NCBI RefSeq assembly: GCF_000478195.2
Contig: NZ_AUZM01000005.1
Coordinates: 1 to 64,000 of the forward strand
Origin: Lyngbya aestuarii BL J
GTDB taxonomy: Bacteria; Cyanobacteriota; Cyanobacteriia; Cyanobacteriales; Microcoleaceae
Length of the DNA stretch: 64,000 nt
Direction of reading: 5' to 3'
The notes under the pieces were generated by a model. That model worked only from the letters and a program-made list of their open reading frames with translations. It searched no databases and was not told the DNA's origin. Within the stretch, counting starts at the first letter, position 1; the number at the start of each line of letters is the position of its first letter. This document shows, one piece after another, positions 10,922-20,350 of this stretch. Both the position numbers and the translations under genes were made by a program.

Positions 10922-11071
10922 AAGTTTTGAGTTTGATCAAGGACGATACACTCTAGTCGGCGTGGAAGGCTGAAGAATGATGAGGAAGCAACACAAGATC
11001 AATTAATTTCCTCTATATTAAGTATAGTCTAAAATTAACCTGAGATCGAAGATCGGATTTCCAAGAAGAAT

Positions 11072-13849
11072 TTAAGATTGGTAAATAGGAATAGAGATTA
11101 TAAACTCTGTTCTATTTTCAGTTTGGGAAATACACTGAAGACTACCCTGATGCTTATCTACAATAATTTGATAGCTAATCGAAAGCCCTAAACCCGTTCC
11201 TTGGCCAATCGGTTTAGTGGTGAAAAAGGGATCAAAAATATGAGGAAGATGTTCGGGTGCAATTCCTAGTCCGTTATCAAGAATAGAAATTTTAACCCAA
11301 TCTTTTAGGGGAGACTGTTCTTTAATAATAGAAGTTTCTATCCACACTTTAGGTGAATAACTTGAAGTCGGTAAGTTTCTATTTTTTAATTTATTATAAT
11401 GGTCTTCTAGAGAATCAAGAGCATTACTAATGATATTCATAAAAACTTGATTGAGTAAGCTTGCATAACATTCAACTTTGGGTAAATCTCCATAATTTTT
11501 AACGACTTTAATTTCGGGAAAATTTGAACTCTCTCGAAAGCGGTGTTGTAAAATCATTAATGTGTTGTCAATTCCTTCATGGAGATCGACTGCTTTAATT
11601 TGAGCTTCATCTAATCGAGAAAAGTTGCGTAAAGATAAAACTAATTGACGAATTCGATCTGCTCCTATTTGCATTGAAGAAACAATTTTAGGTAAATCAG
11701 AAACCATAAAATCTAACTCAATAGATTCAGCGTACTCTTGAATTTCAGCAGGAGGCTGAGGATAATGGGTCTGATAAAGATCGAGTAAATTGAGTAAGTT
11801 TTCACTGTATTCACGGGTATAAGCTAAATTCCCATAGATAAAACTGACAGGATTATTAATTTCATGAGCAATTCCAGCAACTAATCGTCCTAATCCTGAC
11901 ATTTTCTCGGTTTGAATCAGTTTAGTTTGAGTCTGACGTAATTCCTCTAAAGTTTGAGAGAGTTGTTGAGCTTTTGCTTTTTCATTTTCAGCCGCCACAC
12001 AAGTTTTTTCATAGAGTTCTGCTTGAGTAATCGCCATCCCAACTTGATCAGCAAGCTGACTAATTAAATCTATTTCTTCCGGTTGCCAACTTCGAGGTTT
12101 ATTACATTCGTGAGCAATCAATAATCCCCAAAGTTGATGATTGTCTCCAATGGGAACAATTAAATTTGCTCGCACCTGAACACTTTCTAAAAACTCTTGA
12201 TAACAAGCAGGTAAGTTGGCTTGATAAATATCACCAATTACTCCAAATCTACCTTCTCGATATTGATTTGCACAGTCATTGGGGAAACATCCACTTGGTG
12301 TTTTAATCCCCAGAACAGAAGAAATATCTTGACCCACTGCTTCTACAATCACTTCTCCTTCTTGCTCATTAATTAACTTATAAATCACAACACGATCCGT
12401 TTTTATTAATGCTCGCACTTCCCGAACAATCGTAAACATTGTGATTCTTAAATCCAAGGTACTACGAATTTGATCAGTTACTCGTTCTAAAGCTTTAGAA
12501 AAGTCGAGAGTTCGTTGCAATTGACTGGTGCGTTCTTGAACTTGTTTTTCTAGGTTAATATTAAGATCTTGAACTTCTTTATAAAGTAAATATTGTTGAA
12601 TTGCCATTGCAAATTGTGCTTTTAAGCCTTCTGCTAAAGCCCTTTCTGCTTCTGTCCAAGCCTGGGCTTGACCTTTTTTTAATTCTCGCCAAATTTCAAA
12701 AGATTGCCGAGGCAAAATTTGTTTCATATCCGATTCAAAACGTCCTGCCCACAAAATTTCTGTATCAATTTCATTTCTAAAAATACTTAAAACTGCCAAA
12801 AATTTCTGGCAATATCGAATCGTTAAAATCAGTAAACCTCGAATTTTTGTAGCCTGAAAAGCCGGGGATAACACCCGAAATAGCGGTTCTTTATACAAAT
12901 CGGGAATTGCCCAACTTTCTGACTCTGAAAGGGAGTTATGACTTGACACTTTGGAGCGATTAAATCCCATTCTAATCCATTGTTGCCAAAGGGGATGTTC
13001 TTCTAAAATCGGACTTGATTCCCACTCCGGCATCGTAGGTTGTTCTCCACAAGTCCAGACCTCTGAAGTTTGCGCTTCACTCGCACAAATATAGAGTCTA
13101 CCCCCAACACCTTCTAAGGCTTGAACGGTGGCTTCCAAAGCATCTTGGAGTTGAATCGTGGGTTGTTGATGTAATAGAGAGGCAATTTGGTTAATGGTGG
13201 CTTCTCGGCTTGCCTGTTGGCGGGTATAACTGAGTAATGTAGATTGTTTAATCGCAATAGAAAGCTGATCAACAATGAGCTGAACAAATTGCAATTGGGA
13301 TTCAGAAATTTCCCAAGGTTCGGCATGATGAGACACCAAAAGTCCCCAGAGTTGGCGATTTGATTCTAGACTCTCTTGATGCAAAATTGGAATTACTAAT
13401 GAGGATTGAACCCCCATTGCTTTGAGATAGGCAATATGGCAAGGATCAACTGAACGATAATTAATTTCTTCGGAGATAGAAAAGTTTTCGGTTTCGTCAG
13501 TTTTTACCGGACTCCAACCAATTTGTCCGGTGGCAATGTTAACAATACTGCGTTGACCTAGAGTGCGAAACATTTCTCGGGCGGCGGTCGGAATGTCATC
13601 TGCTGGAAAATGCAATCCTTTTAGGGAAGGTAAGTGATTCTCATAAATTGATTCAGCCATGACTTGACCGCTTGCATCAGCGCTAAACTGATAAATCATT
13701 ACACGATCCGTTTCCAAAAAGGCTCGAACTTCAGCAACGGTTGCTGTTAAAATTTCTTCAAGTTCTAGGGATTGACTAATGCGCTTTGTGATTCGATACA
13801 GTAGATGTTGTTCATCAATTTTTGTTGGAGAATTGTGTATATTTTCCAT
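11072..13849 (-). CDS. Knotless (Cph2-type) phytochrome-like histidine kinase: GAF-PHY-GAF-HisKA-HATPase
   Basis: A 925-residue protein. GAF1 (about 17-205) carries FPADDIP (83-87) and DPCHIAYLKAMGV, putting C137-H138 exactly where phytochromes attach bilin. Residues 210-425 fit a PHY domain: a tongue-like stretch contains WAG (367-369) and PRQSF (380-384), the PRxSF motif. There is no N-terminal PAS domain, which defines the knotless Cph2 group. A coiled coil (425-450) leads to a second GAF (about 455-612) with C549-Y550 at the cyanobacteriochrome position. HisKA follows with H662 in [10 protein letters not shown], then HATPase with DNG (858-860) and GQGTGLGLS. The C-terminal kinase half closely resembles the neighbouring 703-residue kinase, suggesting duplication. 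Light sensing is inference. Confidence 0.82.
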   Translation of the reverse strand: MENIHNSPTKIDEQHLLYRITKRISQSLELEEILTATVAEVRAFLETDRVMIYQFSADASGQVMAESIYENHLPSLKGLHFPADDIPTAAREMFRTLGQRSIVNIATGQIGWSPVKTDETENFSISEEINYRSVDPCHIAYLKAMGVQSSLVIPILHQESLESNRQLWGLLVSHHAEPWEISESQLQFVQLIVDQLSIAIKQSTLLSYTRQQASREATINQIASLLHQQPTIQLQDALEATVQALEGVGGRLYICASEAQTSEVWTCGEQPTMPEWESSPILEEHPLWQQWIRMGFNRSKVSSHNSLSESESWAIPDLYKEPLFRVLSPAFQATKIRGLLILTIRYCQKFLAVLSIFRNEIDTEILWAGRFESDMKQILPRQSFEIWRELKKGQAQAWTEAERALAEGLKAQFAMAIQQYLLYKEVQDLNINLEKQVQERTSQLQRTLDFSKALERVTDQIRSTLDLRITMFTIVREVRALIKTDRVVIYKLINEQEGEVIVEAVGQDISSVLGIKTPSGCFPNDCANQYREGRFGVIGDIYQANLPACYQEFLESVQVRANLIVPIGDNHQLWGLLIAHECNKPRSWQPEEIDLISQLADQVGMAITQAELYEKTCVAAENEKAKAQQLSQTLEELRQTQTKLIQTEKMSGLGRLVAGIAHEINNPVSFIYGNLAYTREYSENLLNLLDLYQTHYPQPPAEIQEYAESIELDFMVSDLPKIVSSMQIGADRIRQLVLSLRNFSRLDEAQIKAVDLHEGIDNTLMILQHRFRESSNFPEIKVVKNYGDLPKVECYASLLNQVFMNIISNALDSLEDHYNKLKNRNLPTSSYSPKVWIETSIIKEQSPLKDWVKISILDNGLGIAPEHLPHIFDPFFTTKPIGQGTGLGLSISYQIIVDKHQGSLQCISQTENRTEFIISIPIYQS

Positions 13850-14221
13850 AGATCGGGTATAATCTCCTGTATAAGCTTGTAATCAGTGGATTGATATCCA
13901 TTTAACTCTATTTATTATAATTATATATTTCTTAAAAATTCTCAGGACTAAAAATGCAATTAATATTTATCTTAAAGAAACTTAATATTTTCCGGATGCA
14001 ATTTTAAGCAGCTTCTCATGGAGTATTCCCTTATATTCGTATTGAATCTTCGGTGGAATATCGGATTGTTTTAGTTCTGATTGTAAGGCGTTACTCAGTA
14101 ATTTTTCGGAGAATATTGCTGAGTTTTTGAGATAATTAAGTAATTTTATAGATTTTTGAGAAAATCAGAGTTAGTTTTGATACCGTGATTAGATGATTCT
14201 TGCTCAGGTTCGATCAGCGCC
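13850..14221 (-). pseudogene. Possible gene remnant upstream of the phytochrome-like kinase
   Basis: On the minus strand, a frame ending at TAA 13984-13982 reads as plausible protein (KLLNYLKNSAIFSEKL ... KGILHEKLLKIASGKY, about 60 residues) but has no start codon after the upstream TGA. A second frame just upstream also reads plausibly (EPEQESSNHGIKTNSDFLK). This fits a frameshifted C-terminal fragment of a lost gene, lying between the ChlP-like gene's terminator and the kinase. The kinase promoter must also lie here. The family is not recognised. Confidence 0.3.
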
Positions 14222-14270
14222 AAAAAAAAGGTAGGTAGAGGTTCCGACTGAAAATGCGGTCTCTACCTAC
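14222..14270 (-). terminator. Rho-independent terminator of the ChlP-like gene
   Basis: Read on the minus strand, GTAGGTAGAG (14270-14261) pairs perfectly with CTCTACCTAC (14240-14231) over a 20-base loop. One C follows, then eight T (14229-14222). It lies 25 bases after the stop of the flavoprotein gene. A classic terminator. Confidence 0.92.
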
Positions 14271-14294
14271 TCTGAGAGTATCAATTAAACTGAA

Positions 14295-15395
14295 TTAAAA
14301 AGGGGACAAACTTTTCTTGGCTTTGTCGATCACATCCGCATAACGCAGTTCACCGCAGAGAATCTTACTGATCAGTTGAGTCGCAACGGGAACTTTGACA
14401 CCCACTTTGTAACCGATGCCAGGGAAACGGTAGAATAAACCTGCTAAATTTCCCGCCCAAACCATATCGGCACCCCACTCTTTTTGCATGACTTGAGTGT
14501 ATTTTTCAAGAGCATTACTCGCACCGCCCAAGGCTTGATCAATGGCTTCAGCCGCTTTGACTCCACTCAAAATTGAGGGACGAATACCCTCAGCCGATAG
14601 AGGATCAGCTAAACTGGCAGCATCTCCAGCAATCAGGGCGTTTTGGGTATGTAGTGTTTTGTCTCCATCCCACAAACAGATCGGATGATCAACCATTGAA
14701 TTACTAGCCGTCATCCCCATTTTATTGGCGTACTGCATTAAATCTTTGCTAAGATCTTTGGGTTCACCGCCCCGGAAGGTGGCAATACTGATCGAATAGC
14801 TATCGGCTTTGGGAAATCCCCAAATACTGCCATTTTTGACCATTCCAAATTCAAAGGTGGGGATTTGACCCGAACTTACAGGGAATTCAGCGATCATACT
14901 CTGACGGAGTTTTGACTGTTTCAACCCCAACCATTGAGCCATTGGCCCTTTTGTACCATCGGCTGCAATCAGGTATTTAGCTTCTAGGGGTTCAGCGTTT
15001 GTATTGACTTGCCAGCGATCGCTTTTAAACTTAATCCCAGTCACTTCTGTTTGAGTTTGCAGTGTTGCCCCTTGGTCTACTGCTTGCTGCATCAAATATT
15101 GATCAAAGACATCCCGACGCACCATCCACATCGGTTTAACGATCTCTGTTTCAACGGGATCACCCAATTTCCAGGTGTAGCGAATTTTCTTGACGGTAGT
15201 GGAAATGGCGGGTGTAAAATCAAAGTCAAACCATTGAGCGATCGCCGGAGATACTCCACCACCACAGGGCTTTTGGCGAGGCCAGGTGTCTTTTTCGATC
15301 ACCAGAACAGAATGCCCCCGTTTCGCGAGGTGATAAGCTGCTGCGCCTCCGGCCGGACCCGCACCAACAATAATGCAGTCAAACATGGTCGTCAT
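14295..15395 (-). CDS. Geranylgeranyl-reductase-family FAD oxidoreductase (ChlP-like)
   Basis: A 366-residue flavoprotein. The N terminus has the dinucleotide-binding motif GAGPAGGAAAYHLA with the closing acidic residue in VIEKD. The family signature PCGGGVSP follows, and the FAD-ribityl motif IAGDAASLADPLSAEGI lies near residue 255. These define the geranylgeranyl reductase group, which saturates the isoprenoid chain of chlorophyll, tocopherol or other lipids. True cyanobacterial ChlP is about 400 residues, so this shorter protein may be a paralogue acting on another prenyl substrate. I therefore give no symbol. It is monocistronic with its own terminator. Confidence 0.82.
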   Translation of the reverse strand: MTTMFDCIIVGAGPAGGAAAYHLAKRGHSVLVIEKDTWPRQKPCGGGVSPAIAQWFDFDFTPAISTTVKKIRYTWKLGDPVETEIVKPMWMVRRDVFDQYLMQQAVDQGATLQTQTEVTGIKFKSDRWQVNTNAEPLEAKYLIAADGTKGPMAQWLGLKQSKLRQSMIAEFPVSSGQIPTFEFGMVKNGSIWGFPKADSYSISIATFRGGEPKDLSKDLMQYANKMGMTASNSMVDHPICLWDGDKTLHTQNALIAGDAASLADPLSAEGIRPSILSGVKAAEAIDQALGGASNALEKYTQVMQKEWGADMVWAGNLAGLFYRFPGIGYKVGVKVPVATQLISKILCGELRYADVIDKAKKSLSPF

Positions 15396-15928
15396 AGGTT
15401 AATTATCAGTTGTTACTTGTTGTTTAATCGTATTCGCTAACTAATTTATTTCCAACCCCGGCATTTACAAATTATTGCCTTTTAAGGATTAAAACAGCAC
15501 CCCTTTAAAACAGGTCAAATGCCTTGATTTCGAGCAATTTTTACCCGGAGGTAAATCTTAAACTGCTCTATTTGTGTCTAGTCTAACACGCTTAATCAGG
15601 GGGTTGCCAAGTCTAAATTTTTCTATTTTTATCAATTTTCATAATTTATTAGATCAACAATAGAGCCTTGATCTTTGATTGATTTGATCTTTTTCAACTT
15701 TTCTATTCTCTGTAATCTTTGATTTGTATTTAAAATTTATATCAAGTTTTCTTGAATAATTATCAAATCTAATTTTATTCAAAAAAGGATGAGACAGAAC
15801 AGAACATGATCTGATTCACAAAACCTTACCGCTTTCCGGATGAATCAGTACGGCGGGATGAAACTCAGGTTTTTTTGGGCAAAGATCGATGTTTTCAGCG
15901 TCTACCTCATCCCGAAGTCTTAAAGTAT
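15396..15928. other. Intergenic region between frr and the ChlP-like gene
   Basis: This 533-base stretch is AT-rich and has no credible open frame. It should contain the promoter of the minus-strand ChlP-like gene and the 3' end of the pyrH-frr transcript. A short inverted repeat (CGGGATGA at 15853 and TCATCCCG near 15908) flanks about 47 bases but has no T-run, so I do not call it a terminator. Confidence 0.4.
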
Positions 15929-16477
15929 TTAAAGGGTCGTAATATCTTTGTCCTTCGCCTCAAACATTTCATCAATTTTGGCGGTGTACTTATCCGTCAG
16001 CTTTTGAATTTGATCTTGTAAATCTCGGGCTTCATCTTCAGAGAGATCTTTACTTTTTTCTTGCTTACGAACTGAATCAACCGCATCCCGACGCACATTT
16101 CGCACCGAAACCTTACCCTCTTCAGCATATTTAGAGGCTAACTTCACAAATTCCTGGCGACGTTCACTGGTCAACGGAGGAATATTCAACCGAATAATCG
16201 ATCCATCGTTATTAGGAGTCAGTCCCACATCAGACAAAGAAATCGCTTTTTCAATGATATCCAGCGTCTTGCGATCAAAGGGTTGAATCATGATCGTCGA
16301 TGAATCTGGGGTATTGATAGTCGCCAGAGACTTCAGAGAAGTGGGAGTCCCGTAATACTCTACCATCACCCGATCCAACAAAGAAGTATTGGCGCGTCCA
16401 GTCCGGATGGTATTAAATGACCGTTGAGTAGACTCAACCGCTTTTTGCATTAAACTTTCGACTTCAGCTAACTTCAC
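15929..16477 (-). CDS. frr: Ribosome recycling factor
   Basis: This factor splits post-termination ribosomes together with EF-G. The 182 residues match the family length. Clear family blocks are [17 protein letters not shown] near the N terminus, [24 protein letters not shown] in the middle (here shortened to its parts), and VRNVRRDA followed by a long charged helix. The ATG at 16477 begins [13 protein letters not shown]. It overlaps the end of pyrH by 14 bases, the widespread pyrH-frr operon order. Confidence 0.97.
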   Translation of the reverse strand: MKLAEVESLMQKAVESTQRSFNTIRTGRANTSLLDRVMVEYYGTPTSLKSLATINTPDSSTIMIQPFDRKTLDIIEKAISLSDVGLTPNNDGSIIRLNIPPLTSERRQEFVKLASKYAEEGKVSVRNVRRDAVDSVRKQEKSKDLSEDEARDLQDQIQKLTDKYTAKIDEMFEAKDKDITTL

Positions 16478-17192
16478 ACAAACCTCCTACAAATGTTCCA
16501 ACAGGGTCTCCACTGACAGCGCGAGCGATATTTCCCTGTACAGTTAGATCGAAGACAATAATGGGAATATTGTTTTCTTTGCACAAGGCGATCGCTGTAC
16601 TATCCATCACGCGCAGATCTTGGGTCAGCACATGGCCATAGGTGAGGGTTTTATAACGGCGGGCCTCCGGGTTGAGATGCGGATCGCAATCATAAATCCC
16701 ATCGACTTTTGTTGCTTTGAAAATCCCCTCAGCATCTATTTCTGCCGCTCGTAATGCCGCTGTGGTATCAGTGGTAAAGAAGGGATTCCCAGAACCCGCC
16801 CCAAAAATCACCACACGGTTTAGTTCCAGGTGACGAATCGCTTTCCGACGGATATAAGGTTCAGCGACTTCCTGCATGGCGATCGCCGTTTGTACACGAG
16901 TCGGGACTCCGATTTGTTCGAGGGCATCTTGTAAGGTAATGGCATTCATCACCGTAGCAATCATCCCGACATAATCAGCAGTTGCCCGATCCATTCCCGC
17001 CGAAGCCGCTTTTACACCTCGGAAGATATTACCACCACCGACAACAATTGCCACTTGAATTCCTTTGGCAACGACCTCTGCGACTTCTTGAGCAATTCCT
17101 TGAACGACGGCCGGATCGATCCCATAGCCGAGGCTTCCCATCAATGCTTCGCCGCTTAGTTTCAGTAAGATCCGCTTATATGCTGTTCCCAT
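16464..17192 (-). CDS. pyrH: Uridylate kinase (UMP kinase)
   Basis: It phosphorylates UMP to UDP in pyrimidine synthesis as a hexamer of the amino-acid-kinase fold. Across its 242 residues it has KLSGEAL at the N terminus, [39 protein letters not shown] and [10 protein letters not shown], all hallmarks of bacterial PyrH. The ATG at 17192 starts [14 protein letters not shown]. It is transcribed with frr, which overlaps its 3' end. Confidence 0.97.
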   Translation of the reverse strand: MGTAYKRILLKLSGEALMGSLGYGIDPAVVQGIAQEVAEVVAKGIQVAIVVGGGNIFRGVKAASAGMDRATADYVGMIATVMNAITLQDALEQIGVPTRVQTAIAMQEVAEPYIRRKAIRHLELNRVVIFGAGSGNPFFTTDTTAALRAAEIDAEGIFKATKVDGIYDCDPHLNPEARRYKTLTYGHVLTQDLRVMDSTAIALCKENNIPIIVFDLTVQGNIARAVSGDPVGTFVGGLCEVS

Positions 17193-17329
17193 TTATAACC
17201 CCCAACAGTTTCCGGTAAATCGATTCAAATTGGCAGCGATCGCCATAACAGCTCTAGCAGGTTGGTGCCGACTGATGAATCGCACTGGTGTAGACATTGG
17301 GGTGATCATAAGTAATCGTAAGCTATAGT

Positions 17330-17441
17330 AACAAGCTGTTGAATGTTAAAGCATCCCTAAAAAGGATGATGATATGATTTGGGCGAGCATTGCCTTCCCA
17401 ATAAGATACCAGAAAGCGGACTATCTGCTTTCAGCTTTTTT
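17330..17441 (+). ncRNA. Candidate small RNA ending in an orphan terminator
   Basis: Both flanking genes are on the minus strand, yet the + strand carries a terminator-like hairpin GAAAGC (17412-17417) / GCTTTC (17427-17432) followed by AGCTTTTTTT. Just upstream is another small hairpin, CATCC ... GGATG (near 17352-17368), and GGGCGAGCATTGCCTTCCC may form a third. A TATAGT box lies near 17321-17328. No + strand gene is available to use the terminator, so an independent short transcript of about 100 bases is plausible. I do not recognise a known cyanobacterial sRNA. The 5' end is a guess. Confidence 0.35.
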
Positions 17442-17522
17442 TAGGGAGCCGGATCAGTCACTTCTAGCATCCTGATTATCGCTCAACTTCCCCTCTCTAC
17501 TTGCTAACCCAGTTTCAATTCT

Positions 17523-18059
17523 TCATCGCCACTGAATTGAGTCACCCATCGCTTCGGTAGTCGTGGGTTCGATGACTTCTCCCTTAAGCAGTTGGGCGAT
17601 CGCCTGTTTGAGATAAGGCTTACTGACTGACTCAGCTGAGTTTGGGTTGTCATCAATTTGGCCACGATAACGGACTATGCCCTGTTGATCCAGTAAAAAG
17701 ACTTCTGGAATCACACGCGCCCCAAAGCAGTTAGCGACATCTTGAGTGACATCCCGAATATAGGGAAAGTTAAGGTTATTGCCTTGTGCAAATTCCTTCA
17801 TTTTCTCAAAACTATCTTCTGGAGATTGGGTCGTATCATTGGCGTTAATACCAACAAGGGTGACACCGACATCCGCATACTCCTGTTGAAGCTGTTTGAG
17901 ACGGTCAATATACAGATGTACAAAGGAGCATTGGTTGGACATGAAAATCACAGCAACTGCCCTAGACCTCTCCAAATATCGAGCTAAATGATGCACCTCG
18001 CTATCTACTCCGGGCAGTTCAAAATCGGGAGCATAACTATTAATTGCAGTACCCTTCAT
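17523..18059 (-). CDS. Thioredoxin-fold (AhpC/TSA-TlpA-like) redox protein
   Basis: From the ATG at 18059 this is a 178-residue thioredoxin-superfamily protein (a GTG at 18104 would add 15 residues, less likely). APDFELPGVD opens the fold. The active-site region reads FMSNQCSFVHLYIDRL, where a single cysteine replaces the CxxC of thioredoxins, as in a group of peroxiredoxin-like proteins common in cyanobacteria. VIPEVFLLDQQGIVRYRGQIDD is the cis-proline and strand region. The reductant and substrate are unknown. It is monocistronic as far as seen. Confidence 0.8.
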   Translation of the reverse strand: MKGTAINSYAPDFELPGVDSEVHHLARYLERSRAVAVIFMSNQCSFVHLYIDRLKQLQQEYADVGVTLVGINANDTTQSPEDSFEKMKEFAQGNNLNFPYIRDVTQDVANCFGARVIPEVFLLDQQGIVRYRGQIDDNPNSAESVSKPYLKQAIAQLLKGEVIEPTTTEAMGDSIQWR

Positions 18060-18239
18060 GTTTAGACGTATTGCCAAATCTCTATCACAACAATAAACCA
18101 GCACACACTCGCACTCAGTAGGCCGACGCTCTAACCCCTACTTTAACTCACAATCTAAAAATCCCCTAATTCGTCGTACAGAAGGCGCCTTGAGTCGGGG
18201 GAAGTCGGGAAGACAAAGCGTGAATTTGATCACAAATCT

Positions 18240-19154
18240 CTAGTTGAGTAATCCTGTTGCTAGAGCATGATATCCAATTAATTTATAGGTGAGTTTGGCG
18301 GCGGTAAACTCGGAAACCACACAATCAGCCACAGGTGCTAATTCCATCACATCACAACCAATCACCGTATGAGTGGTAAATAAACGCTGCAAAAATCCGA
18401 GCAAACCATACCAACTTAACCCACCCGGTTCGGGGGTGCCGACTCCGGGCATGGAACTGGGGTCTATCCCATCTAAATCTATTGTCAGAAAGACTCGTTT
18501 TGTGGGAATGGCGGCGATCGCTTTTTCGATCCAGTCGGGTTGAGTGGCGATGTCTCGCGCCCAAAAAATAGGTAATTGTTTTTCTTTGATTAAATTCGCT
18601 TCTTCGATGCACAAACTGCGAATTCCTACCTGTACCGTTGGTAGTCCCATTTCTACGACTCGCCGCATCACGCAAGCATGATTATGAATTGTCCCTTCAT
18701 ATTCATAGCGTAAATCTCCATGAGCGTCTATTTGAACGACGGTAAAGGGTTCATCAGAGAGTTGTTGATATCCAGCAACCACTCCTGCGGTAATACTATG
18801 TTCACCGCCCAAAGCGATCACAAATTTACCGGAACTTGCCAAATCATAAACAGTTTGTTGGGTGAGTTGCAGCATTTGTTCCGATGATACGTCTTGGCTG
18901 CGGGTATCGGCGATCGCTGGATGGGTGTAAATTCCCACCGCAAAACAGACTTCTCGCTCTAGTTCGTCGTCGTAGCATTCAAGCTGATGAGAGGCTTCTA
19001 GCAACGCCGCAGGGCCGTTTTCACAGCCTTTTCGATAGCTGGTGGTTGCCTCAAAGGGAATGGGTAATATAGCAACCTGGGCGGTTTGAGCGTTGGGTAC
19101 TATTTCTGAACCTAAAAAATCAACAACAGCAGTAGAAGTCAGGGTTGATGTCAT
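18240..19154 (-). CDS. speB: Agmatinase / ureohydrolase family protein
   Basis: Ureohydrolases cleave guanidino compounds to release urea using a binuclear manganese centre. Agmatinase makes putrescine from agmatine. The 304-residue protein has all metal ligands: H119 in GGEHSIT, D143-H145-D147 in QIDAHGDLR, and D226/D228 in LTIDLDGIDP, followed by the signature PGVGTPEPGG. Its length and motif order fit SpeB. The precise substrate (agmatine, guanidinobutyrate or others) cannot be settled from sequence alone. The start MTSTLTSTAVVDF is at 19154. Confidence 0.88.
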   Translation of the reverse strand: MTSTLTSTAVVDFLGSEIVPNAQTAQVAILPIPFEATTSYRKGCENGPAALLEASHQLECYDDELEREVCFAVGIYTHPAIADTRSQDVSSEQMLQLTQQTVYDLASSGKFVIALGGEHSITAGVVAGYQQLSDEPFTVVQIDAHGDLRYEYEGTIHNHACVMRRVVEMGLPTVQVGIRSLCIEEANLIKEKQLPIFWARDIATQPDWIEKAIAAIPTKRVFLTIDLDGIDPSSMPGVGTPEPGGLSWYGLLGFLQRLFTTHTVIGCDVMELAPVADCVVSEFTAAKLTYKLIGYHALATGLLN

Positions 19155-19230
19155 TGGGGTAATCGAAGGGATAACTCAGGGTTGAATAATGTCACCCTAG
19201 ATTTTGACATATTTAGAACTGATCAGATCA

Positions 19231-20181
19231 CTAGATACGATTGCCGAGGGAATGCTGTATTAATGTATTGCTAAAAGTTTTCGGCTGATATTCTTGTTGA
19301 CAGGGATAAGGCTGTTCAATGAACCAATGTTCCCATCGATCTGAAGATAGAGAAGAAATTTGGCTGCCTGTGGTTTCAAATTTGCCGTGCATACAAACAT
19401 TGCCTTTATGATCGCGTAAAATGGCTTGAGCGGTATCGAGGGAAAATTGACCTTCGTTGAGTTGACACAACAATTTAACCCGTCCTTCTCGCGAGTCGTG
19501 AGAGGAAACTTGAAGTCCCCCCTCTGAAAAAATCTGAGCAAAATCAAAATCTTCTTCACTTTGACACCATCCCATTTCTATTGCATGAGGGATGAGTTGG
19601 GGATGTCGTAAATCGCCCTGATTCCGAATACTGAGATCATTAGAAATAGATCGAGTTCCGGTTGTCACGTGTTCGGCTATCCAATATTGACCTGCGGTTT
19701 CTAAGACCCAAGCTTCTGTGGGATCAGCAATAATAAATGAGTTGTGATAAATCAGGGCAAAATGTTCGGCACAGTTTCCCCCTTGCCCATGTTTTTCTAA
19801 TAATTCTACTATACAATCAAGGGCTGAACGAGCGGTTGCAGAGCGTTCTAGGGCGAGTCGTAATAAATCCATCCCCAACAAACCCGCACTATAATAAGGT
19901 TCAGTTGTCCAAACGGCCTCATTTCCGATGACGACTCCGCACTCATTTGCACCCATTTCAGCGCCCCAAATCCAGCGAGGTTTTGATAAGATTACGGCGT
20001 AGGTGTGGTTGACTTGAGGAATAGAAATATAAGTACATTCAACTAATTCACCAAGACCGTTATTTTGGGCTGGAAATGTCACCACATCTTGAATTTCTCC
20101 TTGAGGGCGATCGCTATTTTTCCCAAAAATAACATCACTGTTGAGTGTAGCATCGGGTAAGGCAACGAAGGTATCACACAT
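19231..20181 (-). CDS. C69/secernin-like Ntn-hydrolase
   Basis: This 316-residue protein begins MCDTFVALPDAT, followed by FGKNSDRP. A cysteine directly after the initiator methionine, in the MCDT context, is the N-terminal nucleophile of the C69 dipeptidase/secernin group of Ntn hydrolases. Further family features are WGAEMGANECGVVIGNEAV and the central ADPTEAWVLETAG. No signal peptide is visible, as expected if Cys2 is exposed by methionine removal. The substrate is unknown; peptidase or acylase activity is inferred from family. Confidence 0.85.
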   Translation of the reverse strand: MCDTFVALPDATLNSDVIFGKNSDRPQGEIQDVVTFPAQNNGLGELVECTYISIPQVNHTYAVILSKPRWIWGAEMGANECGVVIGNEAVWTTEPYYSAGLLGMDLLRLALERSATARSALDCIVELLEKHGQGGNCAEHFALIYHNSFIIADPTEAWVLETAGQYWIAEHVTTGTRSISNDLSIRNQGDLRHPQLIPHAIEMGWCQSEEDFDFAQIFSEGGLQVSSHDSREGRVKLLCQLNEGQFSLDTAQAILRDHKGNVCMHGKFETTGSQISSLSSDRWEHWFIEQPYPCQQEYQPKTFSNTLIQHSLGNRI

Positions 20182-20350
20182 CGCAACAAAATTCCCTGAA
20201 TTAACTTGTTCCTATTTTGTCTTGCTAACTTGGTGATCTACCCTCCTAAATATTAATGTTTTCTATAATTTTTGTGTAGACTCTCACTCTGACTGATTCT
20301 TTATCTGTTCAAAAGAACTGGACTCGGACTTCAATTTATGCAGCAAATGA

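Noticed and set aside
15009-15440. A 143-residue open frame antisense to the ChlP-like gene
   Set aside because: It lies opposite a clearly recognised flavoprotein, has no family features, and no ribosome binding site; a shadow frame.
15853-15915. Inverted repeat CGGGATGA/TCATCCCG as frr terminator
   Set aside because: The loop is about 47 bases and no T-run follows on the minus strand.
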